Below are positions 42,409 to 51,278 of a DNA stretch of 64,000 nt, one piece after another (the first letter of the stretch is position 1; each line of letters begins with the position of its first letter). Below the pieces are notes generated by a model. The model worked only from the letters and a program-made list of their open reading frames with translations. It was not told the origin of the DNA and searched no databases. The DNA comes from JBBQWR01 sp038210495. Its GTDB lineage: Bacteria; Planctomycetota; Planctomycetia; Pirellulales; DATAWG01. The stretch is from positions 102,112 through 166,111 of the forward strand of contig JBBQWR010000003.1 of assembly GCA_038210495.1 (NCBI GenBank), given 5' to 3'. The position numbers and the translations under genes are program-made.

Positions 42409-42420
42409 GCTCCCTGTCCT
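42391..42420. repeat. GGGAGC-GTAA-GCTCCC repeat (family L), copy 3, at a gene end
   Basis: GGCGAGCGGGGAGCGTAAGC followed by TCCCTGTCCT contains the stop codon of the MFS gene. It is inverted relative to the copy at 42531-42560. Confidence 0.7.
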
Positions 42421-42530
42421 GGGCGTCAACGAGCCAATTCGCTCCGGATAGACGACCATTTCCCTTGTGGTACCGTTCCTTCTTTGGCCCGATTTGCGCA
42501 CTCTTTCTGCGGAAATGAGCGCAATCTTGG

Positions 42531-42560
42531 GGACAGGGGGCTGACGCCCCCCGCTCGCCT
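42531..42560. repeat. GGGGGC-TGAC-GCCCCC repeat (family L), copy 4
   Basis: GGACAGGGGGCTGACGCCCC followed by CCGCTCGCCT is the near-complement of 42391-42420. The pair encloses about 110 bases without a gene, giving a 170-base inverted unit between two genes. Confidence 0.7.
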
Positions 42561-42583
42561 GGCGGCGTAAGCTAGGCTTGCCT

Positions 42584-43699
42584 ATGACGTATATTCACGC
42601 CCGGATGGTTTCGGGCATTGCGCTGGCCGCGACGGCCTTTTTCATCGCCATTTCCTGTTCGCCGCTGGCGAGCGGATTCGCCGACGCGCCGAGTCGCGGG
42701 CCCAGTGACGTTCAGCTTTATTGGGCCGAGGTCGCCCGAGTCGAAGCCGGCGAAAATTACTACGCCGCCGCCGAGCAGGAACTCTCGCAGCGCGGCTATC
42801 CAACCCATAGCCTGTTCAATTGGCGAACTCCGCTGCCCGTGTGGGCGATTGCCCAGCTACCGACCCCAGAGTCGGCTAAGGCGGCGCTGGCGCTACTGGC
42901 CATCGCCGCGATCGCCTTGGCTTGCCACGTCTCGGCCCGAGAGCCCGACGGTAGCCTTGGGCAAGGCGCTTTCTGCGGAATGTTGATGGTGGGTGGGCTG
43001 TTGCCGTGCGTGCTCGATGGGCTTTATGTCATGCACGAGTTGTGGGCCGGTGTATTGATTGCGATATCGCTATTGGCTTACGCGATCCGGCGGCCCACGA
43101 TCGGGATTGTGGCCGGCATCGCGGCCTTGTTCATCAGAGAACTCGCGGCGCCGTATTGCGTGCTCTGCATGGTGACAGCACTAATCAATCGGCGGTGGAA
43201 AGAAGCGGCCGGTTGGGTCGCAGGCGGCGCCGGATATTTGGCGTGGTTCGCGTGGCACGCGGCGCACGTCCTGCCGAGGATTCACGCTGGCGATGCAGCT
43301 CTCGGCGTGGGTGGGGCGCTCGCGCATGCCGCCGATTGGATCCAATGGGGCGGCGCCGCGTTCGTCATCTCCGTCGTGCAGATGAACGGATTTTTGCTGC
43401 TGCTCCCGCAATGGGCCACGGCCCTGTTTCTCTCGCTGGCGCTGCTCGGCTTCGCTTGCAGTACCGCCGCTTGGAGCAAACCGGTCGCGCAGACCGTGTG
43501 CCTCTACCTGACCTTATTCGCGATCGTCGGCCAGCCGCTTAATCAATACTGGGGATCGTTGATCGCGCCGCTCTTGTGCCTCGGCGTCGCGCAAGCGCCA
43601 AAGGCGATCGTCGATCTATGGCGAGCCGCGACAGCCGCAGATCACTCTGCCATCGCAACGGCTTTGACCGCAAATTCGATTCGCAACGCCTCGATTTGA
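42584..43699 (+). CDS. Polytopic membrane protein of unknown function
   Basis: This protein of about 371 residues has a signal-like first helix (about 7-25) and at least seven further hydrophobic segments. Between the first helices lies DVQLYWAEVARVEAGENYYAA, resembling the lumenal start of GT87/DUF2029-type membrane glycosyltransferases, in which Tyr/Asp residues near the first loop are conserved. That relation is tentative. ATG 42584 is preferred over TTG 42578. Its 3' end overlaps the convergent gene at 43642 by 58 bases. Confidence 0.68.
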   Translation: MTYIHARMVSGIALAATAFFIAISCSPLASGFADAPSRGPSDVQLYWAEVARVEAGENYYAAAEQELSQRGYPTHSLFNWRTPLPVWAIAQLPTPESAKAALALLAIAAIALACHVSAREPDGSLGQGAFCGMLMVGGLLPCVLDGLYVMHELWAGVLIAISLLAYAIRRPTIGIVAGIAALFIRELAAPYCVLCMVTALINRRWKEAAGWVAGGAGYLAWFAWHAAHVLPRIHAGDAALGVGGALAHAADWIQWGGAAFVISVVQMNGFLLLLPQWATALFLSLALLGFACSTAAWSKPVAQTVCLYLTLFAIVGQPLNQYWGSLIAPLLCLGVAQAPKAIVDLWRAATAADHSAIATALTANSIRNASI

Positions 43700-44691
43700 G
43701 CCTTGCGAACCGCTTCGGTCGCAGCCGGGTCGAACTTGATCGGCTTGCCCACCAGAAAACAAAATTGCTTCGCGGCCGCTCGGCGCGTGCTCTCTTGCGA
43801 CCTGTCCATCAGGGTCAACCACAGCTCACGGTCGACCATCAGTTCGCTGGTCGAATTGGCCGCCGAGTCTTCGTCGCCGTTATCGTCGGCGGCCAGAATG
43901 TTGCAGACCCGCGACCACTGCTCGAAATCCAGTTGCTTGCGGTCGAGCGTCTCCAGATACGGAAGCACCGCCGCGCCGGCCGCGCGAATTTGCCGTTCCG
44001 CCCCCTGGCGAACGGCAAACTTGTCGCTGCCCAAATCGGCCACCCACTGCGACCAGCGCTTGAGATTCTCAGGCCCATAGGCCTCGGTCGTCCGCAGCAT
44101 CTGACTCTCGATGGCGCCCGACGTCTCCATCAGCCGCCAGTCGGGGCGAAACATCTCCAAGAGCGGCAGCAAGTGCTTCGCGCACAATTCCGGCTGGGCC
44201 ATCAGCAAGTGCCATAGCGTCCGGGCCTTGGCCTCGGTGACGCGGCCATTTTCGGTGACCGTGAGCGAGATGGGGCCATGCGCCGAGGCTTCGGCTTGGG
44301 TGAACACCACCTCGGCCTGCGGATGCTTGGCCTCCATCGCCGGGCGGCGAGCGATCGTGAATGTGTCGCCATTGACGATTTCCACGCTCAACGCTTCGTT
44401 ATCGGAAACCAGTTCGTATTCCAGCGAAACGTCGGCGTTGTCGCTCGTCTGAACCGTAAGCTTTTCGTGCTGCGTGCTGCCCAAGTCGGTTGTGGTCGAC
44501 GAATCGATCCCGCCTTGATTGGCGCTGGCTTGCAGCCGGCCGCCGTAAACGATGAAGCGGATATTGTCTTTCGACAATCGGGCGTTGAGATCGGGCAGCG
44601 GCGAATTGGACTTCGCCGGCTCCACGGCGCCCGAGGCCGCAACCCAAATCAAGAATTCGGCCCCAACCGCGACAATCGACATCGATCGCAT
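43642..44691 (-). CDS. Secreted protein of unknown function
   Basis: This 349-residue protein has a signal peptide (MRSMSIVAVGAEFLIWVAAS) and a first domain with beta-rich sequence (residues 30-130). A helical C-terminal part (about 190-340) follows; its DLGSDKFAVRQGAERQIRAAG motif resembles a recurring planctomycete segment in which a HEAT-like helix pair begins. AGGAGGG lies eight bases before ATG 44691, which settles the start. No enzymatic motif was found. A promoter candidate lies at 44915-44942. Confidence 0.7.
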   Translation of the reverse strand: MRSMSIVAVGAEFLIWVAASGAVEPAKSNSPLPDLNARLSKDNIRFIVYGGRLQASANQGGIDSSTTTDLGSTQHEKLTVQTSDNADVSLEYELVSDNEALSVEIVNGDTFTIARRPAMEAKHPQAEVVFTQAEASAHGPISLTVTENGRVTEAKARTLWHLLMAQPELCAKHLLPLLEMFRPDWRLMETSGAIESQMLRTTEAYGPENLKRWSQWVADLGSDKFAVRQGAERQIRAAGAAVLPYLETLDRKQLDFEQWSRVCNILAADDNGDEDSAANSTSELMVDRELWLTLMDRSQESTRRAAAKQFCFLVGKPIKFDPAATEAVRKAQIEALRIEFAVKAVAMAE

Positions 44692-45119
44692 GGCGATTCC
44701 CTCCTGTGCCACCGGAGGAGCCGATCAAAATTGGTCGGCGGCTCCGGCCATGGAGCGACCACGTACGACAAAAGTTTTGTTCCCGCGTCCGCCAGGTCGC
44801 CTGCGGTGTTCGGTCGCGGTTATGGGACGGTCCCAGGGCAGCGACCGGGACCCCTTGGGCAGAGGTTCTGGCCTATTCGCCACCTTGGGCAGGGCTTCTT
44901 TTGTAACTGTTGTAGTTATATCACGCTTACGCAATATCGTAAAGGCTAATATCGTACAATCACTATTTCGCGGCCGTACCGACTATTTATTCGATAATTT
45001 CCCGCGTTTCCCGGCGGAAGTCTCAAACCGTCTCACATTTTCGATCTGTACGCTCAGCTAGCAGATTGCCGACACATGGTTGAGATGGTGGTTCGTTTCT
45101 GGCCCGGCCGCGCGCCGAC
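44692..45119. other. Intergenic region with a promoter candidate
   Basis: No gene is seen in 428 bases. CCTTGGGCAG occurs twice (44853-44862 and 44883-44892). An AT-rich part contains the hairpin TTACG-CAATAT-CGTAA (44927-44942). A minus-strand promoter-like pair, TTACGA and TATAAC 16 bases apart (44942-44915), could serve the gene starting at 44691, leaving a leader of about 210 bases. Confidence 0.4.
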
Positions 45120-47177
45120 TTATTTGCGCTCCCCGCGATCGCGATTGGCGAGATTCGGCCCGTCGATCGGCAATCGGCGGCGGCCGACGATGACAATTTC
45201 TCCCAGTTTCAAGAACCGTGGGCGGCGTTCGAGCACGACCGTGTCGGGTGGCAGCAGGGGCCGAACTTCGGACAAGCCTGGACCGTCCGTCACTAGCAGA
45301 AAATCCGCCGCATCGGTCACGGGCGGGCCAGAATAAACGCCAGAATAAACATCATCGCGCGATCCGACAGGGGGATTTCCGCCAGGCGCCGATCGGGCAT
45401 ACAGCTTCAGTACGTCTTCCGCTCGTTTGAGTCCCGCGATTGCCTCGTGGCGATTGGCGTAATAAATGAAACCCGGGGCGGAGACGCGAAACGTGCCCAG
45501 CGCCATGTCGGGGCTGCCCAGACGCTCGACCATCTCGGTGATTTGGAGGCTGGTTTGCAGCCGGCTAAACGGCGGCGCGGCCACGGCGAACAGCGCGATG
45601 AACAGCGCCGCCGCGGTGGAAACGAGGGCCGCGGCCGCCAGCATTCGCCGCCCAGTCCATTGAAACAGCCACCCTAGCGTTGAGCCGAATACTAAAATTC
45701 CGCCGATCCACGAATAGCTTGGAACGCCCGGCGCGAGCTTCGCGAAAATGGGTGGCGCGGCAATCAACGTGGCGACACCCAACAGCGCCAAAAAGACCCA
45801 CCCCCCCGCGATCCAGCGACCGGCTCGCTGCTCAGCCGGCGCGGCGATCCAATCGGCGATCCACAGGCCGGCGATCGTCGCGAACAAAGGATAGGCCGGC
45901 GCCAAATAGTGGGGAAGCTTCGTGCCGCACAGCGAAAATACGGCGATCCAGGTCCCACACCAGCAAACGGCCAGCAAACAGGCGCGAAAGTTTTCTCCAC
46001 GATTGCGGATTCGTTTGAAAACCTCGACGCTCCCTAATCCCAGGGCCATCGTCCAGGGAAAAAAGCCGATCGTCAGCGCGATCGGGTAATACAGAATCGA
46101 ACCATTGTGCCCTTGCTTGGGATGCAAAAGGTACTGGACGTTGTGGTCCCAAAAGAAGACCCACCAATACTCGCCATCCGTCCGCAAGCCGACGAGCACA
46201 TACCACGGAAGCGCGATCGTGAGCACGATCGCGGCGAGCGTGACGGGGCGCATGGCCCAGGCCGCCGCCGGAAAATTGATCGCCAGAATGCGCAGATAAT
46301 GCAGCGAGCTGACGGCCATCGCGACCACCCGTTCGCGCAGCGAGCGCTTTACATAGCCGCGGCATCCTGCTGCGGAGTCTTGTCGGTTGCTGGAAGGATC
46401 GTGGCGGGTGGCGAGTGGCGAGTGGCGGGTCACGTTACGGCGCGGCAGGATGTCACGGCTATGCAATTCGCCGTCCCGAATAACGTCAACCGTTCCGCAC
46501 ACGAGCACATACAGACCGATCGCCAAAACCGGCAGAATAACGCCGATCGGGCCTTTGACCATGACCGCCAGGGCGATCGGCACGTACATCGCGGCGAACC
46601 CCCACCACGATCGCGGCAAGAGCGCGCGAAACCGCTCGACCGACAGTCGTTCGCAACCCGGCGCGGCACTGCCGTCTGCGTTCCATGCGTCGCCTGGCTC
46701 TTGCCACGATCGGCTACCCAGGCACGCGACCCAAGCCAATAGCGCGAGCGTCGTGAAGAAGACCAGCGTCGAATCCAACGTGGCCGCCCGGCCCACGACG
46801 ACGAACATCAGGCTCGTGATCATGATCAATGCCGCCCACAGCCCAACGTCGGGCCGAAACAGCCGCCGACCGACTTGATACGTCAAGAGCGCCGAGCCGA
46901 TGGCCAAGAGGGCCGAGGGAAATCGAGCCGCGAACTCGGTCGTGCCGAAGACGCGAAACGACCCGATCATCAGCCAATAAACAAACGCCGGCTTTTCCGA
47001 CCACGGCGAGTAATTGAACGTCGGCACGATCCAATCGCCCCGGTCCATCATCTCCCGGGCGCAACGGGCGTACTCCGTCTCATCCTCGTCCCAAAGTCGC
47101 GGTCCACCCAGATTGATGAAAAACACCGCCAAGCTGGCGACCAGAATCACAACCTGATGCCGAAATTGCGTGCGCAT
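45120..47177 (-). CDS. PMT/ArnT-like membrane glycosyltransferase with repeat insertion
   Basis: This 685-residue polytopic protein is of the PMT_2/ArnT class. It has an N-terminal helix, the catalytic first-loop acidic motif LWDEDETEYA (residues 28-37) and YSPWSEKPAFVYW. About eleven further helices, including MVKGPIGVILPVL, and a periplasmic C-terminal domain follow. Such enzymes transfer sugars from polyprenyl phosphate to lipids or proteins outside the membrane. Residues about 237-276 are encoded by an insertion of repeats (46349-46466) in a loop and are unlike anything in the family. The frame remains open across it. Confidence 0.85.
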   Translation of the reverse strand: MRTQFRHQVVILVASLAVFFINLGGPRLWDEDETEYARCAREMMDRGDWIVPTFNYSPWSEKPAFVYWLMIGSFRVFGTTEFAARFPSALLAIGSALLTYQVGRRLFRPDVGLWAALIMITSLMFVVVGRAATLDSTLVFFTTLALLAWVACLGSRSWQEPGDAWNADGSAAPGCERLSVERFRALLPRSWWGFAAMYVPIALAVMVKGPIGVILPVLAIGLYVLVCGTVDVIRDGELHSRDILPRRNVTRHSPLATRHDPSSNRQDSAAGCRGYVKRSLRERVVAMAVSSLHYLRILAINFPAAAWAMRPVTLAAIVLTIALPWYVLVGLRTDGEYWWVFFWDHNVQYLLHPKQGHNGSILYYPIALTIGFFPWTMALGLGSVEVFKRIRNRGENFRACLLAVCWCGTWIAVFSLCGTKLPHYLAPAYPLFATIAGLWIADWIAAPAEQRAGRWIAGGWVFLALLGVATLIAAPPIFAKLAPGVPSYSWIGGILVFGSTLGWLFQWTGRRMLAAAALVSTAAALFIALFAVAAPPFSRLQTSLQITEMVERLGSPDMALGTFRVSAPGFIYYANRHEAIAGLKRAEDVLKLYARSAPGGNPPVGSRDDVYSGVYSGPPVTDAADFLLVTDGPGLSEVRPLLPPDTVVLERRPRFLKLGEIVIVGRRRLPIDGPNLANRDRGERK
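46349..46466. repeat. Composite inverted-repeat element (families D and E) inside a gene
   Basis: Ends TTACATAGCCGCGGCATCCT and AGGATGTCACGGCTATGCAA are inverted, with 21 of 25 positions matching. A tandem GGCGAGTGGCGAGTGGCGGG tract lies between. The same end motif occurs at 47341-47361 and 57092-57116. The element lies wholly within the glycosyltransferase coding region. Confidence 0.75.
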
Positions 47178-47211
47178 GCGAAAGTCGTCGGACGGGAATC
47201 GGACGCGACTT

Positions 47212-47250
47212 GGCGAGCGGGGACGTAAATCCCCCGGTCCTCGACTCGCC
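47212..47250. repeat. GGGGAC-GTAA-ATCCCC repeat (family L), copy 5
   Basis: GGCGAGCGGGGACGTAAATC followed by CCCCGGTCCT lies 35 bases upstream of the glycosyltransferase start. Same family as 42391-42420. Confidence 0.6.
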
Positions 47251-47390
47251 AGCGGGGTGGAAGACTAGATCGACAGGGTAATTCCGTCAATCCGAAACGC
47301 CGCTGCTCGGTGGGCGCGGGCCGCGAAACGGCGACACACAGCCGCGGCATCCTGCTGCGTAGTACACGTTCCCAAGCCGGCTACGCAGTC

Positions 47391-47438
47391 TGAGACATAT
47401 TTCGTCTCACGGGCGTCTCATATTTTGTCTCGTGAGAC
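47391..47438. promoter_or_regulatory. Cluster of five GTCTC/GAGAC half-sites
   Basis: TGAGAC-N7-GTCTCA (47391-47409) is a perfect palindrome. It is followed by GTCTC at 47415, GTCTC at 47427 and GAGAC at 47434, within a 48-base AT-richer stretch. The spacing is regular, as in multi-site operators. It lies in the 302-base gap upstream of the glycosyltransferase and downstream of the DUF1559 gene; no gene is seen there. Confidence 0.5.
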
Positions 47439-47479
47439 GGCGCCGACGCTTAGCGCGAAGGCGGCCCCATGCCTATGTT

Positions 47480-48964
47480 CTAACCCCGAGCGGCCATAGT
47501 TTTGTCAGGCCCTCTTACGGTTTCGGGCGGCGATTCAGCGGTTTTTTTCCGAATCGTTGCCAAGACCGTTGCTTGACGCCGCGCCGCGATTGCCGCTGTT
47601 AGTTGCTGCTTTGGCTGCCGACCCATCGTCATTCGGTTTTCCTGACCCATGATCACTGGGTTTCCGGACCCATCATCATCCTTCGGAGCGTCGGAATCCC
47701 CACCGCTATTTGGGGCGCCGCTGCCGCTGGGCGCTCCATCACCGCTCGGCGATTTGTCATCCGTACCGTCACCGGTTGGGCTACCGTGTGGCGCGCCACC
47801 ATCAGAACCGTCGCCGGTCGTTGGACCACCGCTAGTTGGGCCGCCACCGTTCTTGGGATCGCTATTTGGAGGACCGCCGCTCGTTGGACCGCCACCCTGG
47901 GTCGGATCGCCGCCGGAGGTGGGGCCTCCACCCGTTGTGGGGCCACCGCTGGTTGGGCCGCCGTTTGTCGGACCGCCACCGTTTGGGCCACCATTTTTCG
48001 GGTTCCCGCCACTTGGTCCTCCACCCGCCGGCCCGCCACCGTCGCCTCCGGGATTGGGCGGCGGCAGCAAGCTCGGATCGAGGGGAACAAATCCATCCCG
48101 CGTTGACATTGCGCGATATAGCCTAAGGTCCACCTCGTCGTTGATGAGCTTGACTGAACCATCGCCGAAAAGAAAATTCGCGCCGGCCACATGGTAACTG
48201 CTGAAATTGCCCAGATCGCCGAGTACATCGTTAGGAACTTTGTCGGTCGAACCGACAATGCGGGCCATGGCTCGGTCGGCCCCGGGAATCACGCCTGCCC
48301 AGGTCGTTCCGCCCGGCCGGGACGATCGTTCGCCAATCAAAAGCGTCTTGCTGAGCCCCTGCGTGAGCTGGCGAAACTGCACCCGACTATTGCGAAAAAG
48401 AACGCCATTTCCCCGGTCGGGCGCGTCCTCGACGGGGTGAGTCCCATAGACTCCGGCAAAATTGGCGCGGGCGAACGAGAGTCGGTCTTGAGCCACGACC
48501 GACGCCAAAAACGCCACTCGGACGGCAGCGTCGCTTTGGGCAGCCGGAGGGACGAAGGTCAGCGCCGTGTCGTCGCTTGGACAAAGATATATATACAGGG
48601 ATAGCCGCCGCGCACCGGCAAACATCGGATCGTCGATCGCCCGCATGAGGTCGCCACGATTTTTAAAGACCGTCTTATCCTCTTCGATAAACGGCAAGAT
48701 TTGGGCGGCCCAGCCCCATCCGGGACGCTCGGACCCATCGCGGGCGATCCATCCCGACGGCAAAGAACGCATCGCGTCGTGATGCACCTGCAGCGCCAAA
48801 CCAATTTGCCGCAGGTTACTCTGGCATTGAGCCCGGCGGGCGGATTCCCGAACCCCCTGAATCGCCGGCAGCAGCAGCCCAATCAGCAATCCAATGATGC
48901 CGATGACCACCAGCAACTCGACGAGCGTCAGTGCATTGCGGCGGAGAGGTGCGATTGGGGGCAT
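47480..48964 (-). CDS. DUF1559 prepilin-like protein with Gly/Pro repeat tail
   Basis: This 494-residue protein has a type IV prepilin-like N-terminus (LTLVELLVVIGIIGLLIGLL) and a DUF1559 domain (about residues 35-300, QCQSNLRQIGLALQVHHDA, then FLFGDGSVKLINDEVD). DUF1559 proteins are greatly expanded in planctomycetes; their roles are mostly unknown. The usual RRGFTLVELL cleavage site reads RRNALTLVELL, so the -1 glycine is replaced by alanine. A 150-residue tail of GGP/GGGPTSGG repeats replaces the short usual C-terminus. The ATG at 48964 fits the family but has a weak ribosome-binding site. Confidence 0.85.
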   Translation of the reverse strand: MPPIAPLRRNALTLVELLVVIGIIGLLIGLLLPAIQGVRESARRAQCQSNLRQIGLALQVHHDAMRSLPSGWIARDGSERPGWGWAAQILPFIEEDKTVFKNRGDLMRAIDDPMFAGARRLSLYIYLCPSDDTALTFVPPAAQSDAAVRVAFLASVVAQDRLSFARANFAGVYGTHPVEDAPDRGNGVLFRNSRVQFRQLTQGLSKTLLIGERSSRPGGTTWAGVIPGADRAMARIVGSTDKVPNDVLGDLGNFSSYHVAGANFLFGDGSVKLINDEVDLRLYRAMSTRDGFVPLDPSLLPPPNPGGDGGGPAGGGPSGGNPKNGGPNGGGPTNGGPTSGGPTTGGGPTSGGDPTQGGGPTSGGPPNSDPKNGGGPTSGGPTTGDGSDGGAPHGSPTGDGTDDKSPSGDGAPSGSGAPNSGGDSDAPKDDDGSGNPVIMGQENRMTMGRQPKQQLTAAIAARRQATVLATIRKKTAESPPETVRGPDKTMAARG

Positions 48965-49201
48965 TTGAATTTCAAAATCGTCGCAAAATGGAGAGCCCGC
49001 GCAGGCCGGCGACCGCCAGGATGCAACCGCCATGCCATCCATGCCGATCGGCGATATGCCATGAAAATTTGGCTTTATGTGAACTTCTCGCGAGTCGGCG
49101 CCGCGGGAGGCCAACGATCGACCTTAACTCGCTATTCCCACGCTTGCCGCCGCCGAACGTGCTAAAACTACCAGACTGGAGCGTCTGAGGGAATTTCGGC
49201 A

Positions 49202-51214
49202 ATGTCGGCACGGCGGTTGCCTCAAGGCGCATCCCACGCCGCGGACAGCAGCCCATTTCTTTTGCGAACTATGCGAATCAGTGTCAAGCTAACCGTGGGC
49301 GTCATTGCCATTGCCACCCTGTTGGCCGTCGTCGGATTTCTGGGCAGCCTTACGAACATCGCGATCCAAGCTAATGTAGAACATCTCAGTCAGAATTCGT
49401 TGATCGAGGTGGTCGACGCCGGGGACATGGCCATCGCCTTGCAGAGAAGTCACGACGCTTTGCACGATCTCATTTCCGAAAAGCGCCATGCGTCCCGGGA
49501 CGACGTCCGACCCAGCGGATCGCTCTCTCAAGGGGCGCGAGATTCGGTGCAAAAGTCGCTCGACACGCTTCAGCGAACACTGCAGCACGCTCGCGACGCC
49601 TGTCAATCTTCAACGGATGCCGCTCGGCGGGAAGGAGAACGATCCCTGGCGGATTCTCTCGAAGCCAAGCTGGCCGGTTATCAGCGTTTACAGGACGCGA
49701 TCGTCGCGCATCGGTCATTGGTTCGTCAATGCGTCAGACTCATCGATCTCGATGTAGCGAAGGGCGAAAAGTTTCTCGAATCCAAACTGGATGCCCACTT
49801 CAAGGACGTTTTGCATCCTTTGATCGATGGGCAGAAGCGCGCGGCCGAGAGCGAATTCACGGGGGACATCATTGGCGTGAAACGTGCGCTGGCCGGCGCG
49901 AGCGCTCGCAATACGACAGCCACGCTGTTCGCGCTGGTTTTCGCGTTGCTTCTGGGCCTGTATCTCTCCCACTCGATCGGCAAGCCGCTCGAGCAACTCA
50001 AGTCGGCAGCTCTGAAAATTGGCGAGGGCCATCTCGATACGCGGGTGGAAAATACCTCGCGCGATGAGATCGGAGTGCTCGCCGCGACGTTCAACCGCAT
50101 GGCCGAGGATCTTCAGGCGACAACCGTCTCCAAGACCTACGTCGATAACATTCTCGAGTCGATGAGCGAGATTTTGATTGTCGTCGATCGTGAACTGCGA
50201 ATTCAGATGATCAATCGGGCCGGCCTGGAACAACTAGGATTTAAGGCGGATGAATTGATCGGCCGCGGATTGGGCGACTTGCTGGACGCGCCGCGACCGC
50301 GCGAGACGCCGTCTGCGAGTCCCGGCGATCTATTGGGCACTGGCGAGCACCGGATGACGACGAAGAGCGGCGCGCGGATCGCCGTCCATTGGTCCGCCGC
50401 CGAATTGCGTGGCGTCGGAGGCGATCGGCTTGGGGTCGTTTGCGCGGCGTTGAATATCGACCAGCGCAAACTAGACGAGGAGCGGCTGCGCGCCTCGCTG
50501 GCCGAAAAGGAGGTGCTGCTCAAAGAGGTTCATCATCGCGTGAAGAACAACCTTCAAATCATCTCGAGCTTGCTGGCGCTTCAGGCATCCGAAGCGTCCG
50601 ACGCGGATACCCGCCGGCTGTTCGAGGAAAGCCAAGGGCGAATCCGCTCGATGGCCCTGATCCACGAGCAGCTTTACCAATCCAACGAACTATCGCGAAT
50701 CGATTTCTCGGAATATGTGCGGAGGCTATGCGAGAATCTCAGGGAATCTTCCGGGGCCTTCATCGGCCAAGTCTCATTGAGTCTCGACGTCGATTCGGCG
50801 CCCTTGCCCTTGAACTTGGCGATCCCCTGCGGAATGATTCTGAACGAACTCATTTCCAACGCCATCAAACATGCGTTTCCCTCGGGCCAGCGCGGAGAAA
50901 TCCAGGTCGCCTTTCATTTCGAGGGCTCTCAATATGTTTTGAGCGTGAGCGACAATGGCGCGGGCATGCCAGCGACGACCAGCCAAACGTCCCTCGGCCT
51001 CAAGGTGGTTCAGGCCCTGGCTCGGCAACTCGGCGGCGAGTTGCGCGTCGATAATCGCCTGGGAGCCGGCTTCACCATCGTGTTTCCCGATCCGCTGCCG
51101 GACGGAGTGCTGGCGGCGAATCAAACTAGCATCAGAAGCTCTCACAAAACCGCCGGAGACCGTCCCCATTTTGCGGAGTCCTCGGACTTCGGTGAGCTCA
51201 GTCGAGCCGAGTAA
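49202..51214 (+). CDS. Sensor histidine kinase (HisKA_2 type) with HAMP and PAS domains
   Basis: This 670-residue membrane kinase has helix 1 (about residues 28-52), a periplasmic helical sensor (55-235) and helix 2 (240-258). A HAMP linker (258-308), a PAS domain (312-420) and an HWE/HisKA_2-like core follow. The phosphoacceptor lies in EVHHRVKNN (His444 or His445), the N box in NELISNAIKHAF and the G box in DNGAGMP. GAGGGA precedes ATG 49202. The sigma-54 regulator 64 bases downstream is the evident partner. The last 24 or so residues lie in a family F repeat (51141-51253), so the C-terminus is atypical. Confidence 0.9.
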   Translation: MSARRLPQGASHAADSSPFLLRTMRISVKLTVGVIAIATLLAVVGFLGSLTNIAIQANVEHLSQNSLIEVVDAGDMAIALQRSHDALHDLISEKRHASRDDVRPSGSLSQGARDSVQKSLDTLQRTLQHARDACQSSTDAARREGERSLADSLEAKLAGYQRLQDAIVAHRSLVRQCVRLIDLDVAKGEKFLESKLDAHFKDVLHPLIDGQKRAAESEFTGDIIGVKRALAGASARNTTATLFALVFALLLGLYLSHSIGKPLEQLKSAALKIGEGHLDTRVENTSRDEIGVLAATFNRMAEDLQATTVSKTYVDNILESMSEILIVVDRELRIQMINRAGLEQLGFKADELIGRGLGDLLDAPRPRETPSASPGDLLGTGEHRMTTKSGARIAVHWSAAELRGVGGDRLGVVCAALNIDQRKLDEERLRASLAEKEVLLKEVHHRVKNNLQIISSLLALQASEASDADTRRLFEESQGRIRSMALIHEQLYQSNELSRIDFSEYVRRLCENLRESSGAFIGQVSLSLDVDSAPLPLNLAIPCGMILNELISNAIKHAFPSGQRGEIQVAFHFEGSQYVLSVSDNGAGMPATTSQTSLGLKVVQALARQLGGELRVDNRLGAGFTIVFPDPLPDGVLAANQTSIRSSHKTAGDRPHFAESSDFGELSRAE

Positions 51215-51253
51215 AACTGGGGATTGTCCACTTTGCCCAAGCGGTTTCGTGAG
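51141..51253. repeat. MITE-like repeat family F, copy 2
   Basis: Ends CTCACAAAACCGC (51141) and GCGGTTTCGTGAG (51241-51253) are inverted with one mismatch. Inner arms CCGTCCCCATTTT and AAAACTGGGGATTGTCC also pair. It spans the end of the kinase gene and most of the gap to the regulator gene. Copy 1 lies at 2840-2935. Confidence 0.7.
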
Positions 51254-51278
51254 GGCCTTTAAAGGGAGTGCCCGTCGG

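Noticed and set aside
47640..48060. Possible CRISPR-like or minisatellite array
   Set aside because: The periodic sequence encodes the Gly/Pro-rich tail of the DUF1559 protein in frame; units vary in length and there are no spacers.
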